The notes under the pieces were generated by a model. That model was not told the origin of the DNA. It made no database searches and saw only the letters and a list, made by a program, of their open reading frames with translations. Of a DNA stretch of 64,000 nt, positions 38,108-48,373 are shown in pieces. Made by a program: the position numbers and the translations under genes. The DNA is from Clostridiales bacterium. Its GTDB lineage: Bacteria; Bacillota; Clostridia; Christensenellales; Borkfalkiaceae. Within the stretch, counting starts at the first letter, position 1; each line of letters opens with the position of its first letter. The DNA lies in the NCBI GenBank assembly GCA_015069485.1, contig SVIM01000001.1:27662-91661 (forward strand), written 5' to 3'.

Positions 38108-39766
38108 TTACTTTTTAAAAATCGCGCCCTGTGAAGCGGAAGTTACGCTTGCGCGGTATCTTGCTAAATAACCCTTAACCTGCTTAATTTTAGGGGTAAA
38201 GGTTTTATATCTGTTTTCAATTTCTTCTTGGCTTACGCGCAAATTCATTTGGCAATTTAAAATGTCGATATCAATAATATCGCCGTCCTTTACAATGCCG
38301 ATAAGTCCGCCTGCAGCCGCTTCGGGACAAACGTGTCCGATGGCAGCGCCACGCGTTGCGCCCGAAAATCTTCCGTCAGTAATAAGCGCTACGTCTGCGC
38401 CCAAGCCTGCGCCGACTATTGCAGAGGTGGGGGTAAGCATTTCCCTCATACCGGGGCCACCGATAGGTCCTTCGTAACGAATAACTACGACGTCGCCCTT
38501 TTCAATTTTGCCGGTAGATATTGCAATCATTGCTTCTTCTTCGCTGTCAAAGCATTTTGCTGGTCCGCTGTGCTTATACATTTTAGGGTCAACCGCGCTC
38601 TTTTTAACAACGCTACCTTCAGGCGCAAGGTTGCCCTTTAAAATGGTAAGTCCACCCTGCGCGGAGTAGGGGTTGTTAAAGGGGCGAATAATTTCCGTGT
38701 TATAAATTTTTGCATTTTTAATAACCTCGTGCATGCTTTCGCCCGAAACGGTTAAAGCACTACCGTCTAAAAGTCCGTTATCCTCAAGCTCCTTCATAAC
38801 TGCCGAAATTCCTCCGGCTTCGTTAAGCTCTTCAATATAATGCTCGCCTGCGGGGGCTAAACGGCATAAGTTGGGCGTTTTTTCAGAAATAGCGTTCATT
38901 ATATCAATATTAACGCTATCTACGCCTGCTTCGCCCGCGATTGCCAAAAGGTGCAATACGGTGTTGGTGGAAGCGCCTATCGCCATATCCACCGTTTCAG
39001 CGTTTTTAAACGCCTTTGCAGTTAAAATATCTAAGGGGCGAATATTTTTATTAAATAGGTTCATAACCGCTTCGCCCGTGCTCTTTGCAAGTGCAAGGCG
39101 CTGGGAATATACCATAGGTATAGTGCCGTTTCCGGGAAGAGCCATACCAAGCGCTTCGCAAAGGCAGTTTAAGCTGTTTGCCGTAAACATACCCGAGCAA
39201 GAGCCACAGGTGGGGCAGGCGTTACACTCAAAATCCTTAAGCGTTTGCGCGTCGATATTGCCTGCGTTGTATGCGCCAACCTCTTCAAACATAGTTGAAA
39301 GGGAGGTTTTTTTGCCGTGTACTCTTCCTGCGAGCATAGGTCCGCCCGAAACGAAGATGGAAGGAATATTAACCCTTGCCGCCGCCATTAGCATACCCGG
39401 AATAATCTTGTCGCAGTTACCAACGAAAATCGCCGCCTGAAAAGCGTGGGCGCGCATTAAAATTTCTGCGCTGTCGGCAATAATTTCACGGGAGGGGAGG
39501 GAGTATTTCATACCCGCGTGTCCCATAGCAATTCCGTCGCATACGCCGATAGAAGGGACGATTACGGGCTTACCGCCTGCTGCAATAACGCCTTCCGCCG
39601 CCGCCTTTGCAATCATATCAAGGTGCATATGTCCGGGTATTATTTCGCTTTGAGCGCAAATAATTCCCACTATGGGCTTTTGCATTTCGCTGTCGGTCCA
39701 TCCAAGCGCGCGCAATAGCGAACGCTGTGAGCTCATCCCTGTTCCGTTACTAAATATATTACTCAT
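38108..39766 (-). CDS. ilvD: Dihydroxy-acid dehydratase
   Basis: GNCDKIIPGMLMAAAR; CGSCSGMFTANS; GRFSGATRGAAIGHV. Confidence 0.97.
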   Translation of the reverse strand: MSNIFSNGTGMSSQRSLLRALGWTDSEMQKPIVGIICAQSEIIPGHMHLDMIAKAAAEGVIAAGGKPVIVPSIGVCDGIAMGHAGMKYSLPSREIIADSAEILMRAHAFQAAIFVGNCDKIIPGMLMAAARVNIPSIFVSGGPMLAGRVHGKKTSLSTMFEEVGAYNAGNIDAQTLKDFECNACPTCGSCSGMFTANSLNCLCEALGMALPGNGTIPMVYSQRLALAKSTGEAVMNLFNKNIRPLDILTAKAFKNAETVDMAIGASTNTVLHLLAIAGEAGVDSVNIDIMNAISEKTPNLCRLAPAGEHYIEELNEAGGISAVMKELEDNGLLDGSALTVSGESMHEVIKNAKIYNTEIIRPFNNPYSAQGGLTILKGNLAPEGSVVKKSAVDPKMYKHSGPAKCFDSEEEAMIAISTGKIEKGDVVVIRYEGPIGGPGMREMLTPTSAIVGAGLGADVALITDGRFSGATRGAAIGHVCPEAAAGGLIGIVKDGDIIDIDILNCQMNLRVSQEEIENRYKTFTPKIKQVKGYLARYRASVTSASQGAIFKK

Positions 39767-39819
39767 TGTGTTATTTTACTCCGTAAATAAGTGTCAAACG
39801 CTTTTGCGTCCGTAAATTT

Positions 39820-40350
39820 TTAATTAATATGATCGCTATAGCAATCTCTGTCCTTTAAGGTGTGCGAGCCCCTTGCAAGCACGGTTACGCCCGTTCTTTG
39901 CATTTCTAAAATGCCGTAAGGCTCGATAACCTTTAAAAAGCCGTCAAGCTTATAAGGTGTGCCCGTAAGCTCTAAAATCATAGTGTCAAGCGAAAGGTCA
40001 ACGACCTTTGCCTTATAAATTTCTTTAATTTCTACAAGCTGACTTCTAACGTCGGGCTTTGCCGAAACCTTAACGAGCAAAAGCTCCCTATAAACGCAGT
40101 CCAGCTCGTTTGCGCAACCAATCTTTTTAACGTCCTCAAGCTTGTCCATCTGTTTAATCATTTGGTAAAGGGTGTATTCGTCCCCCCATAAAACTATGGT
40201 CATGCGTGAAAGCTCGCTGTTTTCAGTAGCGCAAACCGAAAGGCTTTCTATGTTATAGCCACGCCTTGTAAAAAGGCCTGAAATTCTTGTTAAAACACCG
40301 CTTTTGTTGGCAACTAATGCGCCAATAGTATATTTTTTAAGTTCCGACAT
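39820..40350 (-). CDS. ilvN: Acetolactate synthase small subunit
   Basis: LVANKSGVLTRISGLFTRRGYNIESLSV ACT domain. Confidence 0.96.
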   Translation of the reverse strand: MSELKKYTIGALVANKSGVLTRISGLFTRRGYNIESLSVCATENSELSRMTIVLWGDEYTLYQMIKQMDKLEDVKKIGCANELDCVYRELLLVKVSAKPDVRSQLVEIKEIYKAKVVDLSLDTMILELTGTPYKLDGFLKVIEPYGILEMQRTGVTVLARGSHTLKDRDCYSDHIN

Positions 40351-40351
40351 C

Positions 40352-42022
40352 TTAATTTTCCTCCATTTTTTGAAGCTGAGTGTCGTAGGTTTGACCGGGC
40401 TTAATCATAGGTAAAACGTTATCGTCGCAGGGTATTAAGCAGTTAACCACTATGGGCGCGCAATTTTCTTGCGCATAGGCAAACGCTTCCTTTAAAACCT
40501 CTTCCACGTTACTGTTTTCGTCTATAACAACGCCCTTTGCCCCAAAGCTTTCGGCAAATTTGCAATAATCAGTCTTTTTATTAAGGGTGGTTTGCGAAAA
40601 TCTTCTTTGATAAAAGATTTTTTGCCATTGTCTAACCATACCCAAAACGCCGTTGTTCATTAAAATAATAACCAAGGGTACGCCTTGCGTTACGGCGGTA
40701 GAAAGCTCGTTCATATTCATATTAAAGCAACCGTCGCCGGTAACTAAAACGGTAAGCTTTCCGCTACCGAAGGCCGCGCCTAACGCCGCGCCCATACCGT
40801 AGCCCATTGTGCCAAGCCCGCCCGAAGAGCAGAAAAGGCGTGGAGCGGTAAGGGGATAATATTGCGCCGCCCACATTTGGTGCTGACCTACGTCGGTTAT
40901 AAGCGGCGTGTCGCAAGGCGCAATCTTTGCCGCGGTAGAAAGTATTTTATAAGCTAAAATTCCCTCGTCCCTTCTTGCTTTGTCAATTTGCTTTACGTCG
41001 GCAATATTGCCCGTCCAATGGGGCTTTTTATCTTCCTTAACCATAGGCACAAGCGCCTTTAAGGTTTCGCCAACGTCCTCCATAACGGCAATGGTGGAGG
41101 GTATGTTTTTATCAATTTCCGCATTGTCTATATCTACGTGAATAACCGTTTTTCCGCTTGCAAATTTATCTCTGTTTAATGCAACGCGGTCGGAAAAACG
41201 CGTGCCAAGCGCAATAATCGTATCGGAATTCATAACCGCTCTTGCAGCGGCAACGGTTCCGTGCATACCTATCATACCAAGGCACATATCGTCGTTTTCG
41301 TCAACTGCGCCCTTGCCCATAAGCGTATAGGTTATAGGCGCGTCAATTTTCTTTGCAAGCTCCTTTACGTAGCCTGCAGCGTTAGATGAAATTACGCCGC
41401 CCCCCGCAATAATAACGGGCTTTTGCGACTTGTTAATAGCTTCGGCAACGCTATAAAGCTTGCTTGCAAAAACGGGGTAGGGCTTAAACGCAACGGGTGT
41501 TTTAGGCTCGTATTCGCATTCCGCAATTTGCACGTTTTTTAAAATATCAATCAAAACGGGGCCCTTTCTGCCGCTATTTGCAATATAAAACGCCTTTCTT
41601 ATAGTTTCGGCAAGCTCGGTTACGTCTTTAACGATAAAATTGTGCTTGGTAATAGGTATGGTTATACCGCAAATGTCAATTTCTTGGAAGGAATCCCTGC
41701 CAAGCATATTAAGGCCAACGTTGCCCGTAATTGCAACCATAGGTATCGAATCCATATAAGCCGTAGCTATACCGGTAACTAGGTTGGTTGCGCCGGGACC
41801 GGAGGTAGCAAAGCAGACGCCGACCTTACCGGTAACTCTCGCGTAGCCGTCCGCAGCGTGAGCCGCGCCCTGCTCGTGAGCCGTTAAAACGTGATTAATC
41901 TTCCCGTTTCTGAATAAGGCGTCGTAAATATCCAGAACGGTTCCTCCGGGATAACCGAAGATGGTGTCAACGCCCTGTTCTAAAAGGCAGTTGATTAAAA
42001 TTTCCGCTCCTTTAAGTTTCAT
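40352..42022 (-). CDS. ilvB: Acetolactate synthase large subunit
   Basis: FGYPGGTVLDIYDAL; AHEQGAAHAADGYAR; GDGCFNMNMNELSTA. Confidence 0.97.
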   Translation of the reverse strand: MKLKGAEILINCLLEQGVDTIFGYPGGTVLDIYDALFRNGKINHVLTAHEQGAAHAADGYARVTGKVGVCFATSGPGATNLVTGIATAYMDSIPMVAITGNVGLNMLGRDSFQEIDICGITIPITKHNFIVKDVTELAETIRKAFYIANSGRKGPVLIDILKNVQIAECEYEPKTPVAFKPYPVFASKLYSVAEAINKSQKPVIIAGGGVISSNAAGYVKELAKKIDAPITYTLMGKGAVDENDDMCLGMIGMHGTVAAARAVMNSDTIIALGTRFSDRVALNRDKFASGKTVIHVDIDNAEIDKNIPSTIAVMEDVGETLKALVPMVKEDKKPHWTGNIADVKQIDKARRDEGILAYKILSTAAKIAPCDTPLITDVGQHQMWAAQYYPLTAPRLFCSSGGLGTMGYGMGAALGAAFGSGKLTVLVTGDGCFNMNMNELSTAVTQGVPLVIILMNNGVLGMVRQWQKIFYQRRFSQTTLNKKTDYCKFAESFGAKGVVIDENSNVEEVLKEAFAYAQENCAPIVVNCLIPCDDNVLPMIKPGQTYDTQLQKMEEN

Positions 42023-42289
42023 TGTTTTGCTCCTTAAAATTTAGTGTTTAGGGGATAGTATGCGGTCAATTTGCTTTTTATACTAAACCTTAAACTATTA
42101 GTTCACACTATTATAAAATAAATAAAGCAATTTGTCAAGGGGGGTGGTTGTATTTATGTAAAAAACCTTGCAAAAATATTTAATTTTTTTGTATATTTAT
42201 GAATAAACTTAACCTTAACACTTATATTTTACTAAAATTATGCAAACTTTACCACATTTATCATCCTTAAGAAGCATGGCGACGGCAAC

Positions 42290-42358
42290 CGTGAAGTAAT
42301 TGCTTGCGCAATCGTGAAGTAATTGCTATCGCAACCGTGAAGTAGTTGCTATCGCAAC
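42290..42358. repeat. 23-bp tandem repeat x3 (cgtgaagtaattgctatcgcaac)
   Basis: cgtgaagt at 42290, 42313, 42336, 42359. Confidence 0.9.
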
Positions 42359-42592
42359 CGTGAAGTGTGCTTCGCTTGTTGCTTGCACGTTATGGCAAAA
42401 ATTTATTATTTATTAATAGCTTTAAAAAATATTTTTTACCGCAACGTTAACGCAAGTTAACCGAACGCTTGCGCGTTCACTTCACTTGCAACACAGTTGC
42501 AAATTTCACGCAACGCGTAGCGTTGTGTTTCACCCCGTAGCGCAAGCGACGGTAACCCTCAACGCACAGCGTTGTGTTTCACCCCACTATAT

Positions 42593-42626
42593 GTCATCCT
42601 CGAGGAGTGTAAGCGACGAAGGATCT
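42593..42626. repeat. Fragment of the dispersed tgtcatcct...gaaggatct element
   Basis: tgtcatcctcgaggagtgtaagcgacgaaggatct. Confidence 0.7.
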
Positions 42627-42627
42627 A

Positions 42628-42660
42628 AAAAAATAAGCGCGAGCCGTAACGGCTCGCGCT
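42628..42660 (-). terminator. Terminator of the EF-G-like gene
   Basis: agcgcgagccgt/aacggctcgcgct hairpin with T-run on the minus strand. Confidence 0.8.
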
Positions 42661-42715
42661 ATTTAATTATTTTTTAAGCAGAAAATAATGAACAAGCTAC
42701 ACGGTTAGTGCGTTG

Positions 42716-44758
42716 TTATTTTTTTAAGCTTTGAACGATATGCTCGGGAGCTTGCTCGTAGCGTTCAAACGCGCTCATAAATTTGCCTCTACCTTGAGTC
42801 ATAGATCTAAGCGAGGTAGCATAGGTTAAAATTTCCGCTTGGGGTGCTTCTGCCGAAACTACCTGCATATCTTCGTGCGCGTCCATACCCATAATTCTGC
42901 CACGGCGTTTATTTAAGTCGCCTAAAACGTCGCCAAGGTATTTTTCAGGGATGGAAATTCTTAATTTATAAATAGGCTCTAATATAACGGGGGAAGCGTT
43001 TTTAAGTCCTTCCTTAAATGCAAGCTCTGCCGCCGATTTAAACGCCGCTTCCGAAGAGTCTACGTCGTGGTAGCTTCCGTCGTAAAGCACGGCTTTAATA
43101 TTAATAACGGGATATCCTGCAAGTACGCCGTGAGGCAAGCATTCTAAAATACCCTTTTCAACTGCGGGGAAGTACTGCTTGGGAACTGCGCCGCCAACAA
43201 CCTCTTCGGCAAATTCAAATTCAGCCTCGCAAGGCTCGAAGCGCATTTTACAATGGCCGTATTGTCCGTGTCCGCCGGTTTGCTTTTTATATTTACCTTC
43301 TGCGGTAGCGGTAGCTCTAATAGTTTCTTTATAAGCGATTTGAGGAGTTTTTAAAACTGCGTCCGCGCCGAATTTAGACTTTAATTTTTTGCAAATAACG
43401 TCCAAATGTATTTCGCCTTGACCACCTAAAAGCGTTTCGCCCGTGTCAAGATTTTTAGTAATGGTAAAGCTCTTATCTTCTTCGGCAAGGCGGTTAAGTC
43501 CACCAAATACCTTGTCTTCCGTGCCCTGCGTTTTAGCGTAAACAGCCATATGTAAAACGGGAGCGGGGAAGTGGATGGGGTCGAACTTTACAGGTGCGCT
43601 TTCGTCGCAAAGCGTGTCGCCCGTATTGGTGTTGCTAAGCTTTGCAATCGCGCCGATATCGCCCGCGTGCAATTCAGAAACCGCTTCCTGCTTTTTACCT
43701 GTAATTAAATATAAAGCGTTAATTCTTTCAGTCGTGCCCGTTTCGGTATTAAGCACGCTCATACCCGTTTTTAATACGCCACGGTTAACTCTTAAATAGC
43801 TCAATTTTCCAACGAAGGGGTCAACCGAGGTTTTAAATACCTGTGCGGCAAAAGGTCTGTCGTCCTTGCAAGAAATTGCAACCACCTTTTCGGTAGTTAA
43901 ATCGGTTGCGGGTAACGCTCTTCTTTCCAAAGCCTTGGGTATATATTTAACGATTTCGTTCATAAGGTTTTTAACGCCCTTGTTTTGTAATGCGCTACCT
44001 GCTAAAACGGGAATAACGTTAATGTTAAAGGTGCCCATGCGTATGCCGTGTATGCATTCTTCACGCGTAAGCTCGCCAACCTCAAAATATTTTTCTAAAA
44101 GAGCGTCGTCGTTTTCTGCCGCGGTTTCCATTAACGAAAGCTGCATAGCTTCGTAGTCTTCGCGCATATCTTCGGGGATGGGGATTTCTTCAGGGCCAAC
44201 GTTGGTGAATTTATACGCTTTATCTTGAAGTGCGTTTAAATAACCGATCATTTTTCCGCCTTCCATAATGGGAAGCTGAATAGGCGCAATTTTGCCGGGG
44301 TAAGCTTCTCTTAAAGCGGCAACCGTGCCGGCGTAATCTGCGTTGTCCTTATCCATACCGTTTATAAATACGATCATAGGTTTGTTGGCTTTAAGGCACA
44401 TATTAATTGCCTTTTCAGTGCCAACGGAAATACTGCCGTTTGCTCCGGCAACAACCAACACAGCGCCACAAGCGCGCATAGCCGAATTTAATTCGCCTTC
44501 AAAGTCGTAAAATCCGGGTACGTCTAAAAAGTTAAGCTTGGTTTCCTTCCAAATGGTGTGCGCTACCGAAAGAGAAACGGACATCTTTCTTTGAATTTCT
44601 TGTTCGTCAAAGTCAGAGGTAGTGGTGCCGTTGTCCGTTCTGCCCATTCTCGTAATCGATCCACCGTTGTAAAGCATAGCTTCGCATAGTGTGGTTTTGC
44701 CTTCGCCGCTGTGGCCGATAATCGCCACGTTGCGGATATCGTTTGCAGTAATGCTCAT
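42716..44758 (-). CDS. Elongation factor G-like (EF-G2-type) GTPase
   Basis: Variant G1 GHSGEGKTT, DVPGFYDF, NGMDKD; EF-G C-terminal domains GVLAGYPVINIKAVLYDGSYHDVDSSEAAFK. Confidence 0.9.
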   Translation of the reverse strand: MSITANDIRNVAIIGHSGEGKTTLCEAMLYNGGSITRMGRTDNGTTTSDFDEQEIQRKMSVSLSVAHTIWKETKLNFLDVPGFYDFEGELNSAMRACGAVLVVAGANGSISVGTEKAINMCLKANKPMIVFINGMDKDNADYAGTVAALREAYPGKIAPIQLPIMEGGKMIGYLNALQDKAYKFTNVGPEEIPIPEDMREDYEAMQLSLMETAAENDDALLEKYFEVGELTREECIHGIRMGTFNINVIPVLAGSALQNKGVKNLMNEIVKYIPKALERRALPATDLTTEKVVAISCKDDRPFAAQVFKTSVDPFVGKLSYLRVNRGVLKTGMSVLNTETGTTERINALYLITGKKQEAVSELHAGDIGAIAKLSNTNTGDTLCDESAPVKFDPIHFPAPVLHMAVYAKTQGTEDKVFGGLNRLAEEDKSFTITKNLDTGETLLGGQGEIHLDVICKKLKSKFGADAVLKTPQIAYKETIRATATAEGKYKKQTGGHGQYGHCKMRFEPCEAEFEFAEEVVGGAVPKQYFPAVEKGILECLPHGVLAGYPVINIKAVLYDGSYHDVDSSEAAFKSAAELAFKEGLKNASPVILEPIYKLRISIPEKYLGDVLGDLNKRRGRIMGMDAHEDMQVVSAEAPQAEILTYATSLRSMTQGRGKFMSAFERYEQAPEHIVQSLKK

Positions 44759-45076
44759 AATAGTTTTCTCCCTATGGGTTTTAATATTTTAGTTAATATT
44801 TAAACGCTAAAAACGCGCTTTTAAAAAACTTAACAACACTATTATACTACAAATTTTTATAAAATCAATACCTTACGGAAAAAAAGTTTCAAATTTTGTT
44901 AACTTTTTTCACGAATAACCTAAAAAAGCCTTTTTTGCTTGTTTTTTAAGGAGAAAGTTTATATTATTTGGCAAAAATAATAAACTTATTAAAATTTTTA
45001 TAAGTAAAAAATTAATTATAGTTGGTTTTGAGTGCTCGATTAAAAAATTTTTATCAATATATTTTGCTAAAAAACA

Positions 45077-45105
45077 GGGCGTGGAGAATTAAAAGCTCCA
45101 CGCCC
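45077..45105 (-). terminator. Terminator of the GH2 gene
   Basis: GGGCGTGGAG...CTCCACGCCC with T-run on the minus strand. Confidence 0.75.
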
Positions 45106-45155
45106 GTTGCTATTTAAATAGTAAATTTTTTAAGCCGAATTCAAGGTCAACGGTA

Positions 45156-45402
45156 TTGCGTTTAGGTAATTAAGATACCACGATTAAACGGAACGTTTAG
45201 TTTGAACTGTGATAGGCTTGATTTGCGTTTAGGTAATTAAGATACCACGATTAAACGGAACGTTTAGTTTGAACTGTGATAGGCTTGATTTGCGTTTAGG
45301 TAATTAAGATACCACGATTAAACGAACCGTTTAGTTTGAACAGTGATAGGCTTGATTTGCGTTTTGGCAATAAAGATGCCTTGATTAAACGGAACGTTTA
45401 TT
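45156..45402. repeat. 67-bp tandem repeat, 3 copies plus a degenerate 4th overlapping the GH2 stop codon
   Basis: ttgcgttt at 45156, 45223, 45290, 45357. Confidence 0.95.
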
Positions 45403-47335
45403 TTTCCCAGCTGTAGTTGTTGGATTTTACGTGTAAAACGTAATCGGGGTCGGGCGTTGCAACCTTGCAAACCAAGCCTTCGTCCACGCAGTTGCCTGCA
45501 ACAACTTTTACTTCCATCTTTTCTTCAAGTGGCACTTTAAATTTTACAACGTGGTTTTTAGCTACTTTTTCGCCAACTAAATTTCCGTTGATATAAAGCT
45601 TAACCGAGTTTTGGTTAGTGTACGCTTTAATTTCCGTTTTATTGCCCGTGCGGTTAATAAATCTCTTTCCACAAAGGTGAAGCATAGGCGCTTCGGTCCA
45701 GTACGCCTTATAAATATAAAAGGCGTCCTTTTTAATTTTTCTGTCAAAGGTTACAAGTCCCTTGTGGTTCATTCCGGGCTCTCCGCCTTGATTTCTTGCA
45801 TCTGCGGCAAAGTCGAACATATTCCAAACGTGCGAAGCCCAAATATAAGGTCGCTTTGCAAAAAACTGCGCCATATATTCGTGGTAAATTGCCTGATAAT
45901 CTTCTGTATTATCGCCACGCTTGGGCTTAACGCTGTGCAGGTTAGGCATTGCTTCCGCTCCGTATTCGCTCATACCAACGCAACGGTTGGGGTGAGTTAA
46001 GTGGTAAAAGCCAAACCAAAGCTTATTTAAAAACATACCGGGCATATACCAGCCTAAATATAAGTTCCACGAAACTATATCGGTAATAGCGGCGCTTTTG
46101 TTAAAGGGCCCGCACATAGCAAAGCAAGCAAGGGTAGTAAGGCGGGTAGGGTCTAATTTATGGCACAAATCGTTAAGTCGCTTATGGTTTTCAAGCATAT
46201 CGCGCTTGTGCTTATTAAACATAGTAATTTCGTTAGAAACGCCCCAAAACATTATTGAAGGATGGTTGTATTGCTGATATATAAGCTCCTTCATTTGGCT
46301 TACTGCATTTTCGTTTGCTTCGGGCATATGTCGGGATATATAGGGGATTTCAGCCCAAATTACAAGCCCGTATTTATCGCATAAATCATAAAAATAATCG
46401 TCGTGCTGGTAGTGTGCAAGGCGAATAGTATTTGCGCCTATTTCCACTATCGTTTGCATATCCTCGTCGTGCTCTTTTTTGGTAATCGCGTTGCCCATAT
46501 TCTTTCTGTCCTGATGTCTGCAAACACCACGGAGAGAATAGGGCTTACCGTTTAAAAAGAAGCCCTTTTTAGGGTCGCAGTAAAAGGTTCTAAAGCCAAC
46601 GCTTGCGCAAACCTCGTCTTTAACCTCGCCGTCAACGGTAAGCCTTGCTACGGCTTTATAAAGGTAAGGGTTTTTAAGTCCGTCCCAAAGGTTAACGCTT
46701 TTAACAATAAGCCTTTCGCCGTTTTTACCGCTTGCAACGGCGTTGCCTTCAGCGTCAAAAAGGTAAGTTATAATCTCGCCCTCGTTAGCCCAGGCTTCAA
46801 TAACAATTTCGCCGTCTGCGCCGTTAACGGTGGGGGTGGCTTTTATTGCGGGCGAGCCGTAATATAGCATATCGAAATGCTGTTTACTTACGCAAATAAG
46901 GTTTACGTCGCGGTATATTCCGCCCCAAAAGGTAAAGTCTGCGGTTTGTGGATAAACGGTTTCAACCTCGCTATTATCGGCTAAAACCACCAAAAGGTTG
47001 TCGTCTGTAAGGTGGGCGGTAATGTCTGCGCGGAAGGTAGAATATCCGCCGTCGTGGCTTGTAATCAACGCGCCGTTAATATATACCTCGCAGGAGGAAT
47101 TAACCCCCTTAAATTCGATATATACCCTACCGTCGGTGTCGAAATCAGGCTTTTTAAAGCGTTTTACGTACCAGCATCTTCCCCTATAATAATCACCGCC
47201 ACCGTCCTGTCCGTCAAGGTTGTTCCAGGTGTGGGGTATATTTACGGCAACGCCCTCTGCAAATTCTGCTTCCTTATGTCCTACGTCCTTTTTAATAAAC
47301 TTCCATCCGTCGTTTAAATTTATAACAGCTCTCAT
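45398..47335 (-). CDS. Glycoside hydrolase family 2 (probable beta-glucuronidase from context)
   Basis: LNDGWKF...NIPHTWNN; RLAHYQHDDYFYDLCDKYGLVIWAEIPYI; WGVSNE; MNHKGLVTFDRKIKKDAFY. Confidence 0.85.
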   Translation of the reverse strand: MRAVINLNDGWKFIKKDVGHKEAEFAEGVAVNIPHTWNNLDGQDGGGDYYRGRCWYVKRFKKPDFDTDGRVYIEFKGVNSSCEVYINGALITSHDGGYSTFRADITAHLTDDNLLVVLADNSEVETVYPQTADFTFWGGIYRDVNLICVSKQHFDMLYYGSPAIKATPTVNGADGEIVIEAWANEGEIITYLFDAEGNAVASGKNGERLIVKSVNLWDGLKNPYLYKAVARLTVDGEVKDEVCASVGFRTFYCDPKKGFFLNGKPYSLRGVCRHQDRKNMGNAITKKEHDEDMQTIVEIGANTIRLAHYQHDDYFYDLCDKYGLVIWAEIPYISRHMPEANENAVSQMKELIYQQYNHPSIMFWGVSNEITMFNKHKRDMLENHKRLNDLCHKLDPTRLTTLACFAMCGPFNKSAAITDIVSWNLYLGWYMPGMFLNKLWFGFYHLTHPNRCVGMSEYGAEAMPNLHSVKPKRGDNTEDYQAIYHEYMAQFFAKRPYIWASHVWNMFDFAADARNQGGEPGMNHKGLVTFDRKIKKDAFYIYKAYWTEAPMLHLCGKRFINRTGNKTEIKAYTNQNSVKLYINGNLVGEKVAKNHVVKFKVPLEEKMEVKVVAGNCVDEGLVCKVATPDPDYVLHVKSNNYSWEK

Positions 47336-47447
47336 TTTTCCCCTCTTTTAAGTTAGCGCTCAAGTTTATATATTTTAAATTTGTGCAATACTAATTTAAT
47401 GAATACTAAAAATAAATTAAGTCGTTTTGTAAACAATACCGCATCCG

Positions 47448-48248
47448 TTAGTGCGTGCTTTTACTGCCGTCCGTGGGCGCAAAGCCCATAATTTTTACGT
47501 ACGAGCGATAAAAGGTAGAGTAATCCTCAAACCCGAACATTTCGGCAACAACCGCCTTTTTCGTTCCGCTTATAATAAGCTTATGGGCGGCAAGTATCTT
47601 TTTCGTGCGGATATATTGCATAATGGGAATTTTCATATGAGTTTTAAATTCGTTGCTAATATACGACTTTGAAAAATTAAACGCCTCGTTTAAGGTATCT
47701 AAAGTAATTCTCTTATCTAAATTTTCGTCTATGTAATTTATAATCTTTGAAATAACGTCGGGCGTTTGGTCTTTAATGGGGGTGGGGTTACGGAAAATTT
47801 TAACCAAAAGCCCAATTAAATCGCACATAAATATGGCGTAAAGCTCGTCGTCACCGTAATATTTGGGGTAATCGTCAAAGGCTTTAAACACGTCGGAAAA
47901 TCTTTTTATATTGCCTAAAAAAGGGGAAAAATTCTCCCTTTTTTGCTTTATGTATTCAGGCACGAATTGCTCGGGGAATTTAAAAACGTAGCGCTCGTAG
48001 CTAACGTCGCTATTAACCGTTGCAAAATGGTATTTGCCCGAAGGGGCGTAAACTATGTCGCCGGGCTCAAGCTTACGCGATTCGGCTTCGACGGTGTAAA
48101 TTACGTCCCCCTTAACGAAGTATAAAATTTCGTCAAAGTAGTGCATATGCTTTTGGTAATTTTCCATTGGCTCGCTCGCCTTATCAAGCTTATGGGCGAT
48201 ATCAATATTTTTATATACGAATCTAAACATAACGGTATTGTAGCACAA
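47448..48248 (-). CDS. AraC-family transcriptional regulator
   Basis: Cupin-like N-terminus; ITLDTLNEAFNFSKSYISNEFKTHMKIPIMQYIRTKKI...MFGFEDYSTFYRSYVKIMGFAP. Confidence 0.92.
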   Translation of the reverse strand: MCYNTVMFRFVYKNIDIAHKLDKASEPMENYQKHMHYFDEILYFVKGDVIYTVEAESRKLEPGDIVYAPSGKYHFATVNSDVSYERYVFKFPEQFVPEYIKQKRENFSPFLGNIKRFSDVFKAFDDYPKYYGDDELYAIFMCDLIGLLVKIFRNPTPIKDQTPDVISKIINYIDENLDKRITLDTLNEAFNFSKSYISNEFKTHMKIPIMQYIRTKKILAAHKLIISGTKKAVVAEMFGFEDYSTFYRSYVKIMGFAPTDGSKSTH

Positions 48249-48373
48249 AAAAACATAAAATGCAATACTTAATTTAAAAATTGCAATTGTTTTATTAAAA
48301 AAATTGTAGTAAAATTATTCTTACAACCTATATTATGCAATAATATAAGCGTTAAAAAAGATAGAGGGATAAA

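Noticed and set aside
42022-42240. T-box leader upstream of ilvB
   Set aside because: No T-box core (TGGNACCGCG-like) sequence found on the minus strand.
42716-44758. Tet(M)-type ribosomal protection protein
   Set aside because: Overall layout and C-terminal sequence fit the EF-G-like (EF-G2) family; no tetracycline-resistance hallmark seen.
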